The notes under the pieces were generated by a model. That model worked only from the letters and a program-made list of their open reading frames with translations, did not search any database and had not been told where the DNA came from. From an uncultured Mediterranea sp. (lineage in GTDB: Bacteria > Bacteroidota > Bacteroidia > Bacteroidales > Bacteroidaceae), in NCBI GenBank assembly GCA_946056155.1, contig CAMGIP010000015.1, positions 1 to 32,615 of the forward strand: a stretch of DNA of 32,615 bases, written 5' to 3'. The position numbers were made by a program, and so were the translations under genes. Positions 22,534 through 32,348 of the stretch are shown in pieces (the stretch's first letter is position 1; each line of letters starts with the position of its first letter).

Positions 22534-24099
22534 TTATTCCGAGCGATAACTAAGTACCATATTGGGAAATACCATCTCTTCGGCAGAGGTAAACTGAATA
22601 GCTACAACAAAGGAGCGGAAGAAACGGGCATGTTGCACGATATAGCTGGGCAACAGGTGCCAATACTCCTCCGGCTGCTGAAGCAGACGCGACACATCGG
22701 CCATCATCAGAAAACGACAGGTAGAAGAAAGAGTATGCAACATCTGTTCGTATGTCGGATCGCCTTCCAATACCGAACCGCTACGAAGCAACCGGACATA
22801 GGCGGTAAGGGAGTCTGGGGAGGAAGAGAGCACCAGATAACCACTCAAAACGGTGGCATAAACGCCATCTGAAGCAGAAATACCTGTCAAAGCGGTAAAA
22901 AGCGTGGCATCTGACAAATGAAAATACCGCATTCCCTCCTGATGGCCCCCTCTGAAACGTGTACCTGCTGAGGCCAGGTAGTTTTCCACCTCTTCCAGTC
23001 GGGTAAGCGGTAGTGAAAGCACTGCGCATGCCTTCACGCTATCGGGTTGCTGTGGCGAACCAAAAACAGCTGTCATCCCTCTCTTTTCGGTATAATCCTC
23101 TAAAAAAGCAAGCCATCGTGCAGCAGACACACTATCGGTTACAGCGGACTGACGGGTGAAGAAGTTCCACAATTGGGCTTTGTCGGTCATGGAGAATCCA
23201 CTGTAGAAAAGGGTGGTAGAGGGCAAGAGCATTCCAAAATCCACACTCATGGGCTGTTGCTGTTTGAGCATGTGTACAAAGGTGTTCTCGTTATCAGTGT
23301 CGCGCGTGATGCCCGAACAGTAGATAGCCTCCTCCTCCAACTTCAAGTCATAGGCCGTCCACCCACCCACAGGTGCCTTGGTTGTCAGGCTATCCTGTGC
23401 TTTGCCCATTTCCACCTGCTTCATACGGAGGTAGATGGTAGCTACAGCATGGTTGTGATGTTCACCCTGTAAGTTACGGAAAGATTCGAGGTGATGAAGC
23501 GATTTCTTCTTGCGCATGGCATCAATCACCTGTTCCACCAGCCGCTTCTGAAGACTGACTACCAGAAAGTCACGAGTGAGATAGACCGCCAGAAATTTAC
23601 CATCGGTCAGAGGATAGATACGTATCGTAGCTCCCTCATAGTCACTGTTCTTATAAGGGAACACGCCTTGACTGTATTTTCGGATGAAAGACTCCACCAG
23701 TTCGTAATCGCCCGACCCCATGGCACAGTAGAGCACCTGATTCATGGGATTGTCAGGGGCATGAAAACTGAGCAACATCTTGTCCATCTGAACACTCAGA
23801 CCGTGCGGAGCCTCCTTCAGTAAAGCATAAATACCCTCCTTGAGATAGACAAAAAGATCGGATGCATAGAGATAATGTCCCTCACGGCTGCAACGCATGG
23901 AGTCAATGCCAGTCACCAACTCACCCAGCCGGTCGGTCTCCAAAACGGCCACAGCATCCTGTGGCACTAATGTATAGAGGTCAAAATCTTGACGATGTTC
24001 CTCTGCGCTAAACCACAGAAAGGAGTATATACCGAAAACTGCACAAAGCAATATCACGGACACACAAACAGCCAAACGAAGGATAAGTTTCAGTTTCAT
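22534..24099 (-). CDS. Membrane-anchored DUF3352-like protein of unknown function
   Basis: The 521-residue product (ATG at 24097-24099) starts with one membrane helix (about residues 5-27) after a basic MKLKLILR, then a large extracytoplasmic part with no further helices. It begins VPQDAVAVLETDRLGEL, the kind of opening seen in DUF3352-like proteins of Bacteroidetes, and continues with alternating strands and helices. No catalytic motif was recognised. The longer start at 24135 is rejected because it lies upstream of the promoter's expected transcription start. It is probably a single-gene unit, convergent with trpS. A periplasmic or cell-envelope role is an inference from topology only. Confidence 0.75.
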   Translation of the reverse strand: MKLKLILRLAVCVSVILLCAVFGIYSFLWFSAEEHRQDFDLYTLVPQDAVAVLETDRLGELVTGIDSMRCSREGHYLYASDLFVYLKEGIYALLKEAPHGLSVQMDKMLLSFHAPDNPMNQVLYCAMGSGDYELVESFIRKYSQGVFPYKNSDYEGATIRIYPLTDGKFLAVYLTRDFLVVSLQKRLVEQVIDAMRKKKSLHHLESFRNLQGEHHNHAVATIYLRMKQVEMGKAQDSLTTKAPVGGWTAYDLKLEEEAIYCSGITRDTDNENTFVHMLKQQQPMSVDFGMLLPSTTLFYSGFSMTDKAQLWNFFTRQSAVTDSVSAARWLAFLEDYTEKRGMTAVFGSPQQPDSVKACAVLSLPLTRLEEVENYLASAGTRFRGGHQEGMRYFHLSDATLFTALTGISASDGVYATVLSGYLVLSSSPDSLTAYVRLLRSGSVLEGDPTYEQMLHTLSSTCRFLMMADVSRLLQQPEEYWHLLPSYIVQHARFFRSFVVAIQFTSAEEMVFPNMVLSYRSE

Positions 24100-24123
24100 A
24101 GCGCTACGGTTTAAATAACCGCA

Positions 24124-24154
24124 CAAAAATAGCACTATTTTCTAACAAAGCAAA
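24124..24154 (-). promoter_or_regulatory. Promoter of the DUF3352-like gene
   Basis: A perfect -33 TTTG (24151-24154), 19-bp spacer and -7 TATTTTTG (24124-24131) on the minus strand lie 24 bp upstream of the ATG. They fix the start at 24099. Confidence 0.78.
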
Positions 24155-24307
24155 AGAAAAATTATAAAAGTTTAGAATAGGACCTCGTTTTTTTGCAAAA
24201 TCGTTTCTCAATTTTGACCAAACCGCATCTTTTTCTACGCCCATTCTTCTTAGTGACACCTCACCAGACTCACCGTTTCTCCCCGACTCCGGTATGTTTG
24301 TCAAGAC

Positions 24308-25069
24308 TCACCACGTCACTTCCATGCCATCGTAGGCCATGTGAACATGTGCAGGGAGCATCTCCTCAACCCTGGCATGCAGGCCGATGTGATGAGAAGC
24401 ATGAATGAAATAGGCCTCACGGGGAGCGATACGTTCCACCACCTGCAGAGCCTCCTCTACGGTCTGATGGGTAGGATGAGGATCAAAACGGAGGGCATTG
24501 ACCACCAGAATCTCCACTCCAGCCAATAATCGATAGCTCTCTTCAGGCATAGTGAGCATATCGGTCACATATCCCAACTGTCCTCCTATCCGATAGCCTA
24601 ATATGGGCAATTTGCCGTGCATCACCTCCAGAGGCATCACCTCAATCCCTTTAACCCTAAAGGATTCTCCGGGACAGGCCTCAATGAGTTGCATCTTAGG
24701 TATGCCCGGATAGATTTTATCCACAAAACAATAGGGCATTCTCATCTTCAGATGATCCATCGTCAAGGAGTTGGCATAGACCGGAATCTCCCCCATGCGA
24801 GTGAAGGGACGAAGGTCATCCAGTCCTCCTACATGGTCATAATGTTCGTGAGAAATGAACACGGCATCAATCGGTCCAAAAGGCTGACGAAGCATCTGCT
24901 CTCTGAAATCGGGTCCACAGTCAATGAGAAACCTTGCGTCATCCATTTCCACCAAGGCAGAACAGCGCAGGCGCTTGTCCCGAGGGTCGGTCGAGGAACA
25001 CACTTCACATTTGCATCCAACTTCGGGTACTCCCGTAGAGGTGCCGCTTCCTAAAATGGTCAGTTTCAT
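24308..25069 (-). CDS. PhnP-like metallo-beta-lactamase-fold phosphodiesterase
   Basis: A 253-residue cytoplasmic hydrolase of the metallo-beta-lactamase fold (numbering below is for the GTG-start version, two residues longer). The metal-binding motif HEHYDH spans 76-81; later His (VMHGKLP) and Asp (YVTDM) ligands are visible; the N-terminal GCKCEVC (20-26) matches the structural zinc site of E. coli PhnP and its relatives. PhnP cleaves cyclic phosphodiesters such as 5-phosphoribosyl 1,2-cyclic phosphate; no phn genes are nearby, so the substrate here is probably another nucleotide or cyclic phosphate. I prefer the ATG at 25067-25069 to the GTG at 25073-25075. It follows the DUF4348 gene after a purine-rich leader and may be co-transcribed with it. 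Confidence 0.87.
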   Translation of the reverse strand: MKLTILGSGTSTGVPEVGCKCEVCSSTDPRDKRLRCSALVEMDDARFLIDCGPDFREQMLRQPFGPIDAVFISHEHYDHVGGLDDLRPFTRMGEIPVYANSLTMDHLKMRMPYCFVDKIYPGIPKMQLIEACPGESFRVKGIEVMPLEVMHGKLPILGYRIGGQLGYVTDMLTMPEESYRLLAGVEILVVNALRFDPHPTHQTVEEALQVVERIAPREAYFIHASHHIGLHARVEEMLPAHVHMAYDGMEVTW

Positions 25070-25089
25070 CTTCACTTACTTCGTTTATG

Positions 25090-25285
25090 GTTTGCTCTAT
25101 CCCTATTTTCCTCCTGTCCCCTTTCCAAGGTTCCTCTCCCCATCCCGACTTCTTCCCCCATTTCCTCTCCTCCCTTCTCCTTCCCTGAACCTCCTTCCCT
25201 TCTCTCTTCTCCCTTCTCGCTCCTCGCTTCTCCTTCCCAGAACCTCCTTCCCTTCTCGCTCCTCGCCTCTCCTTCCCTTTACCGA
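25090..25285. repeat. Homopyrimidine-rich intergenic tract with degenerate direct repeats
   Basis: The plus strand is almost entirely C/T here, with G or A scarce, so the minus-strand mRNA is purine-rich. Repeats include GAACCTCCTTCCCTTCTC (25187 and 25240) and TTCTCGCTCCTCGC (25214 and 25253). It lies between the DUF4348 and PhnP-like genes. No gene is visible. Confidence 0.65.
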
Positions 25286-25343
25286 ATCAAGTCAAATTTC
25301 CCCCCTACCTCTCACGACTCCACAATCTCAAACACCAGTTTTT

Positions 25344-26192
25344 TTACATTCCCGTGTCCTCATAACGGTAGAGTTCCCATCTGCCGGCCCTTCGACGGAA
25401 GTAGCAGACATTGCTATATCCATTGCCTATGCCATTTATCTTGAGAATCTTGGTTTGCGAATGGTCATTGCTATGCTGTCCGTAGTCAATGTTGGAAAGT
25501 CTATCATCAGGCAGTTGGGGTCGGAAAGCTGCCCATTGAGCCGCATCCAAAGTGGTCTCCAAAATCGAAAACTCATCATCCGGATCTATCGTGACATACT
25601 GCAGAGGTTGCGCGATATGCTTCAACTGGAAAAGGGTATCGGCCGCAAATTGGGCATAGAAGGAGACAAAATCCTCCTTGTCCCGCTTCTCGATGTGCCG
25701 GAGATTGATAGCCTCCAACATCCACACGCCTCTGATGCGCTCAAAATAGTAGCGCTTAACCATATGATCCTTCAGATAAATCCACTCCACTTGTACCGAC
25801 TTCAAAGTGGTATCACCCACCAGATCCATCTGATCCTCGTTGTCGAAAAGAAGTGTGTAAGCACTCTCCTTGGTGAAAAGAGGATCATGGTTCCACTCCC
25901 CCTTCTCTATCTTCAGAGGTTCGTTTTCTTTATAATAAGGTAAGGGAAACTTGGTACGCTTCAACTGCAACATAGAATCAGAGGCGTAATTGAAGATAAA
26001 GTCATCAAACAGTTCATCAGCCTCAGATGGCTGGGGTTCTTCCTCTTTCTCCACCAAGGACAATGAATCCTGATGATGGGAGATAGAATCAACCATCTCT
26101 TTAATCGGTTCAAACGGGTCTATGGCCGTTTTCCGGGGGCCACAAGCTACCAACAGCAGGACCACCACACCACAAACTATATACTTTCTCAT
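25344..26192 (-). CDS. DUF4348-family lipoprotein with internal duplication
   Basis: This 282-residue exported lipoprotein has a hydrophobic signal and lipobox LLVAC (lipid-carrying Cys17), followed by an acidic low-complexity stretch (about 46-60) and two similar halves. FDDFIFNYASDSMLQLKR (about 62-79) resembles FVSFYAQFAADTLFQLKH (about 176-193), and each half ends in a W-rich strand (GVWMLEAI; GRWELYRY). This fits DUF4348, a Bacteroidetes family of unknown function. No catalytic residues were recognised. It is first in a probable two-gene unit with the PhnP-like gene. No clear promoter was found upstream. Confidence 0.78.
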   Translation of the reverse strand: MRKYIVCGVVVLLLVACGPRKTAIDPFEPIKEMVDSISHHQDSLSLVEKEEEPQPSEADELFDDFIFNYASDSMLQLKRTKFPLPYYKENEPLKIEKGEWNHDPLFTKESAYTLLFDNEDQMDLVGDTTLKSVQVEWIYLKDHMVKRYYFERIRGVWMLEAINLRHIEKRDKEDFVSFYAQFAADTLFQLKHIAQPLQYVTIDPDDEFSILETTLDAAQWAAFRPQLPDDRLSNIDYGQHSNDHSQTKILKINGIGNGYSNVCYFRRRAGRWELYRYEDTGM

Positions 26193-26333
26193 GCCTTATA
26201 CTACCTGGTTCTTATCGAAACCTTATATTTATCAATCTGCATCAATCCCAGAAACAGATGCTTCCGGGGAACGTCTCTATCAAGACCTCTCACCATGAAG
26301 CAACTACCCCGGGGAAACGGTGGGGCTATCGTG

Positions 26334-26376
26334 AAAAGAATCTTGTCGCAACAACCCGTGTATTGCAACAAGACTC
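26334..26376 (-). terminator. Probable terminator of the threonine dehydrogenase gene
   Basis: Fourteen-base arms (26338-26351 and 26363-26376, 12 matches) form a hairpin with an 11-nt loop. On the minus strand it is followed by CTTTTC. It lies about 70 bp after the stop. The rest of the 26193-26446 spacer shows nothing else recognisable. Confidence 0.55.
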
Positions 26377-26446
26377 TCATTTATCTACTATTATACCCCA
26401 TGCCTACAGTCTTCGGCCCGTTATAAGGACGTTTCCCGTAAGAGGA

Positions 26447-27412
26447 TTACAGCCCTGCACCGCAGAGACGGAGACGCAACTTCTCCAGCATGTCGGTCGT
26501 CATTGCCTGCAGGTCATACTCAGGCTTCCATCCCCACTCCTCACGGGCACAAGAGTCGTCCAATGAGTCGGGCCAACTGTCAGCAATCGACTGCTTGAGA
26601 GGATCAACCTGATACTCCATCTCAAACGAAGGTACCTGCGCCTTGATAGCAGCGAAAATCTCCTCGGGGGCAAAACTCATGGCGGTGACGTTAAAGCCAT
26701 TGCGATGCACCAGACGGGCAGGATCTGCCTCCATCAGCTCAATGGCTGCCTTGAGTGCATCCGGCATATACATCATATCCATGTAGGTACCGGCCTTGAT
26801 GGGGCAGACAAACTTCTCGCCACGAACGGCTGAGTAGTAGATATCCACCGCATAGTCCGTGGTGCCACCTCCCGGAGGAGTCACGTTGGAGATAATGCCG
26901 GGGAAACGCACTGAACGGGTATCTACCCCATACTTCAGCGCATAATAGTCGCTCAGCAGCTCCGTGGTCACTTTGGTCACGCCATACATGGTCCGTGGGC
27001 GCTGAACCGTATCCTGAGGCGTCTTGTCGTGGGGAGTGGATAATCCAAAAGAGCCTATAGAGCTGGGGGTGAACACAGCACATCCCTCCTCTCGGGCCAC
27101 TTCCAGGACATTCCACAAGCCGTCAATGCCTATCTTCCAAGCCAGTTTAGGCTTGTTTTCTGCCACTACGGAAAGCAGGGCAGCCAAATTGTATATGGTA
27201 TCAATGTGATAGTCCTTCACCACCTTTGACAGTTGCTCGCCATCAGTTACGTCAGCCAGCGCCATGGGTCCGCTTTCGCGCAATATACCCTTAGGCTCTG
27301 CGCCCTGGATATAGCCGGCCACCACATGGTCACCTCCATACCGCTTACGCAACTCCATTGTCAGTTCCGAGCCAATCTGTCCGGTAGCTCCAATCACAAA
27401 CACATTCTTCAT
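26447..27412 (-). CDS. L-threonine 3-dehydrogenase, short-chain (extended SDR) type
   Basis: This 321-residue NAD+-dependent enzyme oxidises L-threonine to 2-amino-3-ketobutyrate. It is of the extended SDR type (related to GalE), not the zinc-dependent E. coli Tdh type. The Rossmann motif GATGQIG spans 8-14, the catalytic Ser lies in TPSSIGSFG (115-123), and Tyr143/Lys147 form YGVTK. The segment RYPGIIS-like (RFPGIIS, about 168-174) is typical of short-chain threonine dehydrogenases. The divergent kbl gene encodes the next enzyme of the pathway, strongly supporting the substrate. A generic NAD-dependent epimerase is the alternative label. Confidence 0.87.
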   Translation of the reverse strand: MKNVFVIGATGQIGSELTMELRKRYGGDHVVAGYIQGAEPKGILRESGPMALADVTDGEQLSKVVKDYHIDTIYNLAALLSVVAENKPKLAWKIGIDGLWNVLEVAREEGCAVFTPSSIGSFGLSTPHDKTPQDTVQRPRTMYGVTKVTTELLSDYYALKYGVDTRSVRFPGIISNVTPPGGGTTDYAVDIYYSAVRGEKFVCPIKAGTYMDMMYMPDALKAAIELMEADPARLVHRNGFNVTAMSFAPEEIFAAIKAQVPSFEMEYQVDPLKQSIADSWPDSLDDSCAREEWGWKPEYDLQAMTTDMLEKLRLRLCGAGL

Positions 27413-27622
27413 AATTCTACAATTCAGGTAGTTAATAATGATGGTTAATTAGTCTTGAAATGATGGTTTTGGGAACTCTCTCATTTCGGAGCGCAAAATA
27501 AGCACTTTTTTTTCAATCTTCTATCACTTTGCTATTGTTTATTTCAATAAAAATCATGTCCTTTGCAGAACAAAACCAGATACTACCTATAAAAACATCG
27601 TTTTTGATAACAAATTATATTT

Positions 27623-28810
27623 ATGTACGGAAAAATGAGAGCACATCTCTGCCAGACCCTGTCAGAGATTAGAGAGGCCGGCCTCTACAAGGAGGAGCGC
27701 CTCATTGAAAGCCCCCAGCAGGCAGCCATTGCCGTGAAGGGGAAAGAAGTTTTGAACTTTTGTGCCAACAACTACCTGGGCCTTGCTAACCATCCCCGCT
27801 TGATTGCTGCCGCACAGGAGATGATGAACCGCCGCGGATACGGCATGTCATCGGTACGCTTCATCTGTGGAACACAGGATATCCATAAGGAGTTGGAAGC
27901 CGCCATCAGCGACTATTTCCACACGGAAGATACCATCCTCTATGCTGCCTGCTTTGATGCCAACGGTGGTGTATTCGAGCCCTTGCTCACCGAAGAAGAT
28001 GCCATTATCTCCGACTCGCTCAACCATGCTTCAATCATCGATGGCGTACGCCTCTGCAAAGCCAAGCGCTACCGCTATGCCAATGCCGATATGGCAGAAC
28101 TGGAGAAGTGCCTGCAAGAGGCTCAGGCCCAGCGCTTCCGCATCGTGGTGACTGATGGTGTATTCTCCATGGACGGCAACGTGGCTCCCATGGATAAAAT
28201 CTGTGACCTGGCTGAGAAATATGATGCACTGGTCATGGTGGACGAATCACACTCTGCCGGTGTGGTAGGTGCCACAGGACATGGCGTGAGCGAACTTTAC
28301 GGCACCTATGGACGGGTAGATATCTATACCGGTACACTCGGCAAAGCCTTCGGTGGTGCCATGGGCGGATTCACGACTGGCCGCAAAGAGATCATTGACC
28401 TGCTGCGCCAACGCAGCCGTCCCTATCTCTTCTCCAACTCGGTAGCTCCTGCCGTAATCGGTGCCAGCCTTGAGGTGTTCAAGATGCTAAAAGAGAGCGA
28501 TAGCCTGCATGACAAGCTGGTAGAGAACGTCAACTACTTCCGCGATCGGATGCTGGCTGCCGGCTTCGACATCAAGCCTACACAGAGTGCCATCTGTGCC
28601 GTAATGCTCTATGATGCCAAGCTCTCTCAAGTGTTTGCCGCCAAAATGCAGGAAGAGGGTATCTACGTTACCGGATTCTACTATCCCGTGGTACCCAAAG
28701 GCCAGGCCCGCATCCGCGTGCAACTCTCTGCCGGCCACGAGCGCGAACATCTCGACCGCTGCATAGCTGCCTTCATCAAAGTGGGCAAGGAACTGGAAGT
28801 GATTAAATAA
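27623..28810 (+). CDS. kbl: 2-amino-3-ketobutyrate CoA ligase (glycine C-acetyltransferase)
   Basis: This PLP enzyme of the alpha-oxoamine synthase family (aminotransferase fold type I) cleaves 2-amino-3-ketobutyrate with CoA to glycine and acetyl-CoA. Its 395 residues align end to end with E. coli Kbl. Landmarks are NFCANNYLGLANHP (45-58), SVRFICGTQ (77-85), LNHASIIDG (133-141), Asp207 and His210 in VDESHS, and the PLP-binding Lys241 in TGTLGKAFGG. The ATG at 27623 (MYGKM) fits bacteroidal homologues; an internal ATG at 27635 is possible. It is divergent from the threonine dehydrogenase gene; their 210-bp spacer is AT-rich with no promoter I could call confidently. Confidence 0.96.
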   Translation: MYGKMRAHLCQTLSEIREAGLYKEERLIESPQQAAIAVKGKEVLNFCANNYLGLANHPRLIAAAQEMMNRRGYGMSSVRFICGTQDIHKELEAAISDYFHTEDTILYAACFDANGGVFEPLLTEEDAIISDSLNHASIIDGVRLCKAKRYRYANADMAELEKCLQEAQAQRFRIVVTDGVFSMDGNVAPMDKICDLAEKYDALVMVDESHSAGVVGATGHGVSELYGTYGRVDIYTGTLGKAFGGAMGGFTTGRKEIIDLLRQRSRPYLFSNSVAPAVIGASLEVFKMLKESDSLHDKLVENVNYFRDRMLAAGFDIKPTQSAICAVMLYDAKLSQVFAAKMQEEGIYVTGFYYPVVPKGQARIRVQLSAGHEREHLDRCIAAFIKVGKELEVIK

Positions 28811-29023
28811 GGACGGACTACCCCGTTCAGGGAGTGAAGTGTCCAGCCCTCCATTCCGAACCGGAGGTTACCTGCCGGATTTCTGTCCGGAAGGCCGGCA
28901 GACAAGTCCCAGTCCTCAGTCTGTCACGTGCAAACATACACCTGATTTGCCATCTGCCCTAAACAGAGGTTGACATCATCATAACGCTAACGGCCGATTT
29001 GGGACAAACGGGACAATCATACG

Positions 29024-29066
29024 AAAAGAGCGCCTGCTGGAGACCAGATATCTCCGCAGGCGCTCT
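29024..29066 (-). terminator. Terminator of the groES-groEL operon
   Basis: Eleven-base arms (29027-29037 and 29056-29066) plus five further pairs (29039-29043 with 29051-29055) form a 16-bp stem with one bulged base. On the minus strand it ends in CTCTTTTCG. It is 27 bp past the groEL stop. The DNA between the kbl stop and here has GC-rich inverted bits (CTGCCGG 28872-28878 / CCGGCAG 28895-28901) without a T-run. Confidence 0.88.
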
Positions 29067-29092
29067 CTCTATAGGATTTCAGGGGGAGTGGA

Positions 29093-30742
<1,650 letters not shown>

Positions 30743-30790
30743 TTAGTCTATACATTAATAAATTTCAGTCTTTGAGTTCTTAGAGCTTCG

Positions 30791-31063
30791 TTATTCCATC
30801 ACTGCGAGTACATCGCTCTGTCTCATCATCAGGTATTTTACGCCCTCGACCTCTATTTCCGTACCGGCATATTTGCCATAGAGCACCCGATCACCCTGTT
30901 TGAGAATCATCTCCTCATCCTTGGTACCCTTACCTACAGCCACAACCTCACCTTTCAAGGGTTTCTCTTTCGCCGTATCAGGAATGATGATACCACCAAT
31001 CGTCTTCTCTTCCGCAGGTGCCGGAAGAATCAGCACTCTGTCTGCCAATGGTTTAATGTTCAT
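30791..31063 (-). CDS. groES: Co-chaperonin GroES (Hsp10)
   Basis: The 90-residue product forms the heptameric lid of GroEL. Conserved parts are IKPLADRVL (3-11), the mobile loop with [18 protein letters not shown] (18-35), and the C-terminal [13 protein letters not shown]. The start is the ATG at 31061-31063, matching the universal beginning of the family. An upstream extension to 31180 is rejected. It is the first gene of the operon. No ordinary TAnnTTTG promoter was found upstream, but TGACA repeats are present at 31175-31198. Confidence 0.97.
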   Translation of the reverse strand: MNIKPLADRVLILPAPAEEKTIGGIIIPDTAKEKPLKGEVVAVGKGTKDEEMILKQGDRVLYGKYAGTEIEVEGVKYLMMRQSDVLAVME

Positions 31064-31174
31064 AATGCTTCGATATTTTAAAGTTATACATTTTCTATTC
31101 CTTATCGCCCGCCTTTTGAGCGGACAATCTCCCCTTTGCCAAAAGCGTGCCAAAGCGATGGGATACCCTTTTGC

Positions 31175-31198
31175 TGACAAAGAACTGACAAAATGTCA
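31175..31198. promoter_or_regulatory. TGACA/TGTCA repeat upstream of groES (possible heat-shock control site)
   Basis: TGACA (31186-31190) and TGTCA (31194-31198) form an inverted repeat with a 3-nt centre. A further TGACA (31175-31179) lies 11 bp, one helical turn, away. The cluster is 112-135 bp upstream of the groES ATG. No CIRCE element (TTAGCACTC-N9-GAGTGCTAA) is present. Confidence 0.45.
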
Positions 31199-31247
31199 CA
31201 AACAAACAATTCACACTACTTTTCTTCACAGTTCCGCTACTTTTAGC

Positions 31248-31255
31248 TACTTTTG
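31248..31255 (+). promoter_or_regulatory. -7 box upstream of mazG
   Basis: TACTTTTG matches TAnnTTTG and lies 28 bp before the mazG ATG. It is preceded by two similar CTACTTTT stretches (from 31217 and 31237). A consensus -33 is not evident. Confidence 0.5.
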
Positions 31256-31283
31256 CACCGTCACATATAGAAACTAACAGCTT

Positions 31284-32081
31284 ATGCATACAAAAGAGGA
31301 AAAGATGGAAGCCTTTGGACGCTTCCTGGACATACTGGACGAACTGAGAGTGAAATGTCCGTGGGACAGAAAACAGACCAACGAGAGCCTGAGACCCAAT
31401 ACTATAGAGGAGACGTACGAGTTGTGCGATGCCCTTATCCGTGAAGACAAGAACGAAATCTGCAAGGAGTTGGGTGACGTGCTGCTCCACGTGGCCTTCT
31501 ATGCCAAGATAGGCAGCGAGACTGGAGATTTCGACATCAAGGATGTGTGCGACCGACTCTGCGACAAGCTCATCTTCCGCCATCCCCACGTCTTTGGCGA
31601 TGTGCAGGCAGAGACAGCCGGTCAGGTTGTGGAGAACTGGGAACAGCTGAAACTCAAGGAGAAGGGAGGTAACAAGACGGTGCTCAGTGGCGTTCCCGCT
31701 GCCCTACCCTCGCTCATCAAGGCCTATCGCATCCAGGACAAGGCTCGCAATGTCGGTTTCGACTGGGAGGAGCGCTCACAGGTTTGGGATAAAGTGAAAG
31801 AGGAGATTCAGGAGTTCCAGACCGAGGTGGAGCACATGGACCGCGACAAGGCGGAGCAGGAATTTGGAGATGTACTCTTCAGCCTCATCAATGCCGCTCG
31901 ACTCTACCACATCAATCCCGACAATGCCCTGGAACAGACCAATCAGAAGTTTATTCGCCGCTTCAACTACGTAGAAGAGCACACCTTGCGACAAGGCCGC
32001 AACCTCAAGGAGATGACTCTGGCCGAAATGGACGCACTATGGAATGAAGCCAAGGCTTTGGAACAATCACACCCAAGGTGA
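31284..32081 (+). CDS. mazG: Nucleoside triphosphate pyrophosphohydrolase MazG
   Basis: This all-alpha NTP-PPase hydrolyses (d)NTPs, including non-canonical ones, to NMP and pyrophosphate, cleaning the nucleotide pool. The 265 residues match E. coli MazG in length (263) and have two MazG domains. The first shows CPWDRKQT (25-32), EE-x2-E at 42-46 and E62-x2-D65; the second shows E173/E174/E177 and E193-x2-D196, the Mg2+-binding acidic pattern. It is divergent from groES, with its own -7 box. No mazEF toxin-antitoxin genes are near. No terminator hairpin was seen after the stop. Confidence 0.95.
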   Translation: MHTKEEKMEAFGRFLDILDELRVKCPWDRKQTNESLRPNTIEETYELCDALIREDKNEICKELGDVLLHVAFYAKIGSETGDFDIKDVCDRLCDKLIFRHPHVFGDVQAETAGQVVENWEQLKLKEKGGNKTVLSGVPAALPSLIKAYRIQDKARNVGFDWEERSQVWDKVKEEIQEFQTEVEHMDRDKAEQEFGDVLFSLINAARLYHINPDNALEQTNQKFIRRFNYVEEHTLRQGRNLKEMTLAEMDALWNEAKALEQSHPR

Positions 32082-32348
32082 CAAGAAATACGATAAAAGT
32101 CTGTACTCTCTAACCCATAATTTCATTATCAATCAGACCCGTTGTACCTGTGGATTGCCCCTCATCATCAATCCGGGTAGCATTGTAGGGTAAGGGGGAG
32201 TTGTATCTCTCGTAAGGGTATTTCATATCCGTTCAATTTTACCGGAAACGCCGAATAACGACCGAAAAAACGGAGCATTGCCGTTCACGATTTCCCCATG
32301 ATGACAGCCCGCTCTCAGACCAGTGGAGTGGCATACCTTGGCGCTGAA

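Noticed and set aside
31064..31180. Extended start of groES
   Set aside because: GroES families begin at the [10 protein letters not shown] position; the extension is basic, Cys/Arg-rich and unlike any GroES.
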